NCBI GenBank assembly: GCA_011525805.1
Contig: WYBR01000013.1
Span: 128,768-192,767 of the forward strand
From: Vicinamibacteraceae bacterium
GTDB taxonomy: Bacteria > Planctomycetota > Phycisphaerae > Phycisphaerales > UBA5793
Length of the DNA: 64,000 nucleotides
Direction: 5' to 3'
This document shows positions 60,244 to 64,000 of this stretch, piece after piece. The notes beneath the pieces are model-generated. The model was given only the letters and a program-made list of their open reading frames with translations, was not told the DNA's origin and ran no database searches. Every line of letters begins with the position of its first letter. Position 1 is the stretch's first letter. Both the position numbers and the translations under genes were made by a program.

Positions 60244-60873
60244 ATGAACAGTCAGCGCCCGGCCCGGCCGATCCACAAGACCTCGCGCTCCCCGCACAAA
60301 GTGCTCGGCGGCGTGCATCGCTTCGAGCACTGGTACCGCGACAACCAGGTGTACTTCATCACGGCCCGGTGCGTGGGCGGGGTTTCCGCCTTCGCCAGCG
60401 AGCGCGCCAAGGGCGTCTTCTGGAACCGCTTCGAGCATTACGCGGAGGCGCACGGGTTCACGCCCTGGATCACATCGCTTCTGAGCAACCACTGCCACAC
60501 GCTTGGATACCTCCGGTGCGGACGTGAACTCGGTGAGATGATGAAGCGCCTGCACGGTTCGGTCGCGAAGTTGACCAACGACGTGCTCACCTCGCTCGGT
60601 CAACCGCGCCTCGTCCCGTTCTGGCGCGGCGAGGATGGGCACGACTATTTTGACGGCTGCATCCGAGACGAGCGCCAGTGTCGTCGAGCCTATCGCTATG
60701 TCCTGAATCAGCCGCGCCGGCACGGCGTGTGTGCGGATCCGTCGGCCTATCCCCACACTCGCCCCCGCATCGACGTCGAGCGCGGCATTCGCCGGGCGCT
60801 GCAGATCGGGGCGTTTCTCGAAGGTGTGCCCTACAAGCGGTACGATCAGAGGACCGTCCCGTCGCGCCGCTGA
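60244..60873 (+). CDS. REP-associated tyrosine transposase (Y1/HUH type)
   Basis: 209 aa from ATG 60244, after AAGGAG. The HUH motif is SNHCHTLGYL with His83 and His85; the helix with the catalytic Tyr reads RRAYRYVLNQPRRHGVC, the candidate being Tyr152. FEHWYRDNQVYFITARCVGG and WRGEDGHDYFDGCIRDERQC are further family blocks. RAYTs nick and rejoin single-stranded REP DNA via a 5'-phosphotyrosine. It is bracketed by inverted REP hairpins, the right one overlapping its own stop. The gene seems intact. Confidence 0.88.
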   Translation: MNSQRPARPIHKTSRSPHKVLGGVHRFEHWYRDNQVYFITARCVGGVSAFASERAKGVFWNRFEHYAEAHGFTPWITSLLSNHCHTLGYLRCGRELGEMMKRLHGSVAKLTNDVLTSLGQPRLVPFWRGEDGHDYFDGCIRDERQCRRAYRYVLNQPRRHGVCADPSAYPHTRPRIDVERGIRRALQIGAFLEGVPYKRYDQRTVPSRR

Positions 60874-60887
60874 AGCGGCGGGCCCAT
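60865..60887 (-). repeat. REP hairpin at the right end of the transposase element
   Basis: CGCCGCTGAAGCGGCGGGCCCAT is the inverted partner of 60193-60215. Its hairpin is GCCGCT-GA-AGCGGC (60866-60879). The TGA of the transposase is at 60871-60873, in the loop. Confidence 0.85.
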
Positions 60888-60914
60888 TATCATTGTGTTT
60901 CGACGAGCGTGTAC

Positions 60915-63900
60915 ATGATCGGCGCCCGATCAGGAACCAACCAGACGCACCCCATCCGTTCCGGGCGGCCGCGCCGCTGGCTGCGGCGTCTGGCGGGCGC
61001 GCTCTGCCTGATCGCAATCATCATCCTCCTCGCCTGGCAGGCCCTGACGAGTTCGTGGTTCCTCACGCCCCGCATCGAGGCCGTCCTCTCGCCGATGGTC
61101 GGCGGGCGCGTCATGATCGGCCACAGCGACCTCGGCCTCGACGGCCGGCTGCAACTCACCGACGTGCGACTTCTCGTTCCCAGCGTTCGCGGCCCGGCAG
61201 GCGAACTGGTGCACGTTCCGGACCTGACGATCAACCTCGACCGGCGCGACCTCCTCGCGGGCCGCATCACGGCCAGGCGCCTGATCATCGACGACGCGCT
61301 GCTCCGGCTGAGCGAAGACCTCGACTCGGGTCGATTCAACGTCGGCGGACTCGCGCTCGCCGCTCCGGGCGCCTCGGCGCCGATCACCGAATGGCCGCAG
61401 ATCGAGTTGCGCTCGGGAATCGTGCAGATCGGCGAGCACCGGGTCGGCGCCTTCCGTGCGTCGGGCGAGCTCCGGGTGGACGGCTCGCTGCGGCCGCCGC
61501 CGGCAGCCGGGGCCGACGCCGGCGACTGGTACTCCTTCGACCTGCGCGAGGTGAAGTCCGCGCCTCCAGGCGCGGCGCCGGCGGGAGAGATGCGCCTCAC
61601 CGGGCGATTCAACCTCGCGACGGGCGAGGCGTCCTCGATCATCAGCGGCGTGACGTTCGATCCGCAGCAGGCCGCCCTCCTCCCCCGCGTCGCCCGCGAG
61701 TGGTGGGAGATCATCGAACCGACCGGCGCCCTTCAGCCGATCGCGGTCCAGATCAAGCCCGGCGGCGGGTACGAGATCGAAATCACGATGGACGGCATCG
61801 ACTGGTCGCTGCCGGTGCCGTCCTTCGATCCCAGCCGCGACATTCTGCCGCCGCGCATGACCGACGTTCGAGGAAGCGTGGTCATCCACGACGGGGTGGT
61901 GGACCTCATCGGCTTGTCGGGCAAGATCGACGGCGTGCACTACCAACTGAGCGGGTTGTTCACGTCGGTGGATCGCTCGCCGGGATTCGACCTGACCTTC
62001 GAGGTCGCGCGGTTCGACGTGTCGCGCAACCTCAACGTCCTGACGGCCCTGCCGGCCAACGTGCGCCGGCTGGTGGATGATCAACTCGTGCAGTTGGGCG
62101 GGCCCAGCGGCCTGCTCGACGCCCACGTCACGCTCCACCGCGAGGCGCTCGACGCGAGTCTCGCGGACGCCGAGGCGCCGGCGTCGCGCCCGGTGGGGGC
62201 CTCGGGCCGCGTCGAACTGCTCAACGCCGAGGGCACCTACGCCGGGTTTCCCTATCCGCTCAGCGGCCTGCACGGCGCGGTGGAGTTCGACGACCAGGAA
62301 ATCCGCATCATGTCGCTGGCCGGGCGCGGGCCGACGGGCGGGCAGGTCTACCTCTCCGGCCGCATCGCGCCGCTCGACGCCGATCCTCAGGTCGAAGCGG
62401 AGATGTACGCGAACAACGTTCCGCTTGACGAGCACCTTCTCGCTGCGCTCGGGCCTTCGCGAGGAAAGGCGATCACCGAGTTCTTCAATCCCCAGTGGAT
62501 GGAGCGCCTCCACGCCGCGGGGCTCATCCTCACGGAATCCGACGTCGGACCCATCAGCGACGAAGTCATGCAACTCATGCGGCGGCACCGCGAGATCACC
62601 GAGTCGGCCACGCCCGACCCGCAGCGTCAGGAACAACTCGAGGCCATCCTCGCTCGCATCGAGGAGATCGAGGCGGACCTCTCGCGCGTCTTTCAACTCG
62701 GCGGCCGCGTCAACATCCGTTCGACCATTCGGCGCGAGCACGGTCCGGGACAACCGACGAAGGTCTCCAACTACGTCACGCTCGCCGACCGCGCGCGCCC
62801 GCTGGGCGTCATCTACGAGGAGTTTCCCTATCCAGCGCGCCTGGTCGACGGCGAAGTGCTCATCGAGTACGACCGCGTCACGCTCGTGAAGGACCTCGTG
62901 CTCGAAGGCGTCGGCGGCGGCCGCGCCGTCATCAGCGGCGAAGTGAGGCGCGTGCGCGAGCCCGTGCGCCGACAGGAGCCGGACCTTGCATTGCACGTCG
63001 AGGGCATTCCCGTCAACGAACTGCTGCTGCGCGCCATTCCGGGCGGCGAGGGCGGACGCGACGCCGACGACGAATCTTCGGTGAGCGGCGACCTTTCGCG
63101 CGCGGCCCGGATCCTCGCCGGCCTGCGCCTCGTGGGCGACCTCCGCGCCGAGGGGCGCGTCTTCGCCGACGAGCGCGGCAAGGCCGACTTCGACATCAAC
63201 GTGCGGCTGACGAACGGCGCATCGCGCCAGGCCGACGACCGCCCGCGCTGGGAGACGGGGCTTGACTGGCTCTGGCCCGCAACCCTCCCGGTCAGCGACG
63301 CCGCCGCCGAGGTTACCGTGCATCGGCGGAGCGTTGACATCCATCGCTTTGAGGCGCGCAGCGGCGAGCAGGAGTTCGCGGTCAGCGGACGGATCGCATG
63401 GGCGGGAGGAGCCGCTGACATCGAACTCGACGCCGAGGCCCGGCGGCTCGACCTCCTGCCGCACCTCATCGATCTGGCCTCGCCGCTGGGCAGCGACGAG
63501 GGAATCGAGGAGATGCGCGGCTTCTGGGATCATCTCCGGCCGCAGGGCCTCGCCGACGCGGCGCTGACCTATCGGCAGGTGGGCGGCGAGGCGCCGCTGT
63601 TCGACCTGACGCTCGAGCCGCGCTCCGGGTCGCTCCTGCTCGACGGGCGCCGCGTGGAGGCGGCCAACGCGCAGGGCGCCGTGCAGATTCGCGATGGCGC
63701 CGTTCGCTTCACCGACCTGCACGCCGACGCATCGTGCGAGGGCGCCGCCGTCGGCCGGATCACGCTCGACGGAGCCATGGGCTATCGCGAGGACCGCGCC
63801 TGGAACCTGCACGGCCGGATCGAAGGCGGCCGCTTCGAGGCGCCGGTTTTCGACCGATTCGCCGCGGGCCTCTCCGGCCTTCTGAGCCGCAACGCGGACG

Positions 63901-64000
63901 AGTCCGTCGCGCCGCGAGGCGCCTTCGACGCCTCCTTTCACCTCACGCGCGAAGTCGACGAGCCGCGGCCGTCCTACCTCATCAACGTGCAGCCGGGCGA
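60915..64000 (+). CDS. AsmA/TamB-like inner-membrane-anchored protein, N-terminal part
   Basis: The frame opens at ATG 60915 and remains open for 1028 codons to the right edge. A basic N-terminus (RSGRPRRWLRRLAGA) leads to one membrane helix (LCLIAIIILLAWQAL, about residues 26-42). Long AsmA-like beta-rich repeats follow: RIEAVLSPMVGGRVMIGHSD, LGLDGRLQLTDVRLL, DLLAGRITARRLIIDDALLR, FNVGGLAL and later VSGRIAWAGGAADIELDAEA, LLLDGRRVEAANAQGAVQIR. This matches the AsmA family of inner-membrane proteins with a very long periplasmic beta groove, which move or regulate phospholipids to the outer membrane. The antisense strand also carries a very long open frame, which is a base-composition effect. 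The C-terminus lies beyond the window. Confidence 0.8.
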   Translation, partial: MIGARSGTNQTHPIRSGRPRRWLRRLAGALCLIAIIILLAWQALTSSWFLTPRIEAVLSPMVGGRVMIGHSDLGLDGRLQLTDVRLLVPSVRGPAGELVHVPDLTINLDRRDLLAGRITARRLIIDDALLRLSEDLDSGRFNVGGLALAAPGASAPITEWPQIELRSGIVQIGEHRVGAFRASGELRVDGSLRPPPAAGADAGDWYSFDLREVKSAPPGAAPAGEMRLTGRFNLATGEASSIISGVTFDPQQAALLPRVAREWWEIIEPTGALQPIAVQIKPGGGYEIEITMDGIDWSLPVPSFDPSRDILPPRMTDVRGSVVIHDGVVDLIGLSGKIDGVHYQLSGLFTSVDRSPGFDLTFEVARFDVSRNLNVLTALPANVRRLVDDQLVQLGGPSGLLDAHVTLHREALDASLADAEAPASRPVGASGRVELLNAEGTYAGFPYPLSGLHGAVEFDDQEIRIMSLAGRGPTGGQVYLSGRIAPLDADPQVEAEMYANNVPLDEHLLAALGPSRGKAITEFFNPQWMERLHAAGLILTESDVGPISDEVMQLMRRHREITESATPDPQRQEQLEAILARIEEIEADLSRVFQLGGRVNIRSTIRREHGPGQPTKVSNYVTLADRARPLGVIYEEFPYPARLVDGEVLIEYDRVTLVKDLVLEGVGGGRAVISGEVRRVREPVRRQEPDLALHVEGIPVNELLLRAIPGGEGGRDADDESSVSGDLSRAARILAGLRLVGDLRAEGRVFADERGKADFDINVRLTNGASRQADDRPRWETGLDWLWPATLPVSDAAAEVTVHRRSVDIHRFEARSGEQEFAVSGRIAWAGGAADIELDAEARRLDLLPHLIDLASPLGSDEGIEEMRGFWDHLRPQGLADAALTYRQVGGEAPLFDLTLEPRSGSLLLDGRRVEAANAQGAVQIRDGAVRFTDLHADASCEGAAVGRITLDGAMGYREDRAWNLHGRIEGGRFEAPVFDRFAAGLSGLLSRNADESVAPRGAFDASFHLTREVDEPRPSYLINVQPG

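Larger units (their letters stand above)
60193..60887 (+). mobile_element. REP-flanked transposase element (RAYT type)
   Basis: A 695-bp unit: a Y1-transposase-like gene (60244-60873) bounded by 23-base inverted REP hairpins that match at 21 of 23 positions. The right hairpin's loop contains the gene's stop codon (60871-60873). This is the classical arrangement of REP-associated tyrosine transposases, which spread REP sequences in bacterial genomes. No direct target duplication was sought beyond the arms. Confidence 0.8.

Noticed and set aside
60930-63941. 1003-codon open frame on the minus strand
   Set aside because: It is antisense to the AsmA-like frame, which has a membrane anchor and family blocks. 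The antisense product is composed of Arg, Ala and Val shadows with no signal or motif; in GC-rich codon use such frames stay open by chance.

Overview
The window is GC-rich, densely coded bacterial DNA that looks like chromosome from a planctomycete, most likely class Phycisphaerae. This is inferred from gene content: zinc-ribbon membrane proteins of planctomycete type, a choice-of-anchor B protein, sulfatase/phosphodiesterase relatives ending in RLxxLGYLD, secreted proteins sharing a Cys-rich C-terminal module, a tryptophan 2,3-dioxygenase/kynureninase pair, and many palindromic intergenic repeats. No single gene proves the taxonomy. There are 55 protein genes (two cut by the window edges) and two tRNAs; I see no rRNA, CRISPR array or prophage.

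Layout. 1-3.5 kb: three minus-strand exported proteins, two of them diverged paralogues, plus a small plus-strand gene. 3.7-8.8 kb: TatD-type nuclease, a large coiled-coil membrane protein and 6-phosphogluconate dehydrogenase. 8.8-19.4 kb (minus): a type II secretion / type IV pilus-like operon in the order PilZ protein, GspE, GspF, GspG, four further pseudopilin-type proteins (H, I, J, K-like), a secreted beta-helix protein, then GspL/PilM-N-like, GspM/PilO-like and GspC/PilP-like proteins. No secretin is present. 19.6-23.3 kb: 3-oxoacid CoA-transferase subunits (minus) divergent from tryptophan 2,3-dioxygenase and kynureninase (plus). 23.4-27.6 kb (minus): a five-gene cluster with a cyclodeaminase-like protein, two small unknowns, a lipoprotein and an RDD-domain membrane protein. 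27.7-34.1 kb: methyltransferase, sulfotransferase, sulfatase-like protein, GT4 glycosyltransferase and a type I phosphodiesterase, a set that suggests surface polysaccharide or lipid modification.

34.5-45.6 kb: a YkgJ-type protein, a lipoprotein, an isolated F1-ATPase beta gene, a stand-alone copy of the shared secreted module, a TolC-like lipoprotein, an SH3-like exported protein and a large TPR/HExxH protein. 45.8-50.9 kb (minus): a translation and nucleotide cluster glmU-like, prs, rplY, pth, rpsF, ssb, rplI, preceded by tRNA-Gln; rpsR is missing from its usual place. 51.2-64 kb: FkbM methyltransferase, nucleotidyltransferase-fold protein, UbiD-type decarboxylase, zinc-ribbon membrane protein, choice-of-anchor B protein, tRNA-Val, acyl-CoA carboxylase carboxyltransferase, a REP-associated transposase bounded by inverted REP hairpins, and an AsmA-like protein running off the right edge.

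How they fit together. A pseudopilin-driven export machine lies near several exported proteins that share one C-terminal module, so the module might be a sorting or assembly tag; this is a hypothesis. Tryptophan breakdown by an O2-dependent dioxygenase beside a CoA-transferase suggests aerobic amino-acid catabolism. The window is also rich in short palindromes, several of which lie inside reading frames (4594-7062 and kynU), suggesting a REP-like population that tolerates in-frame insertion.
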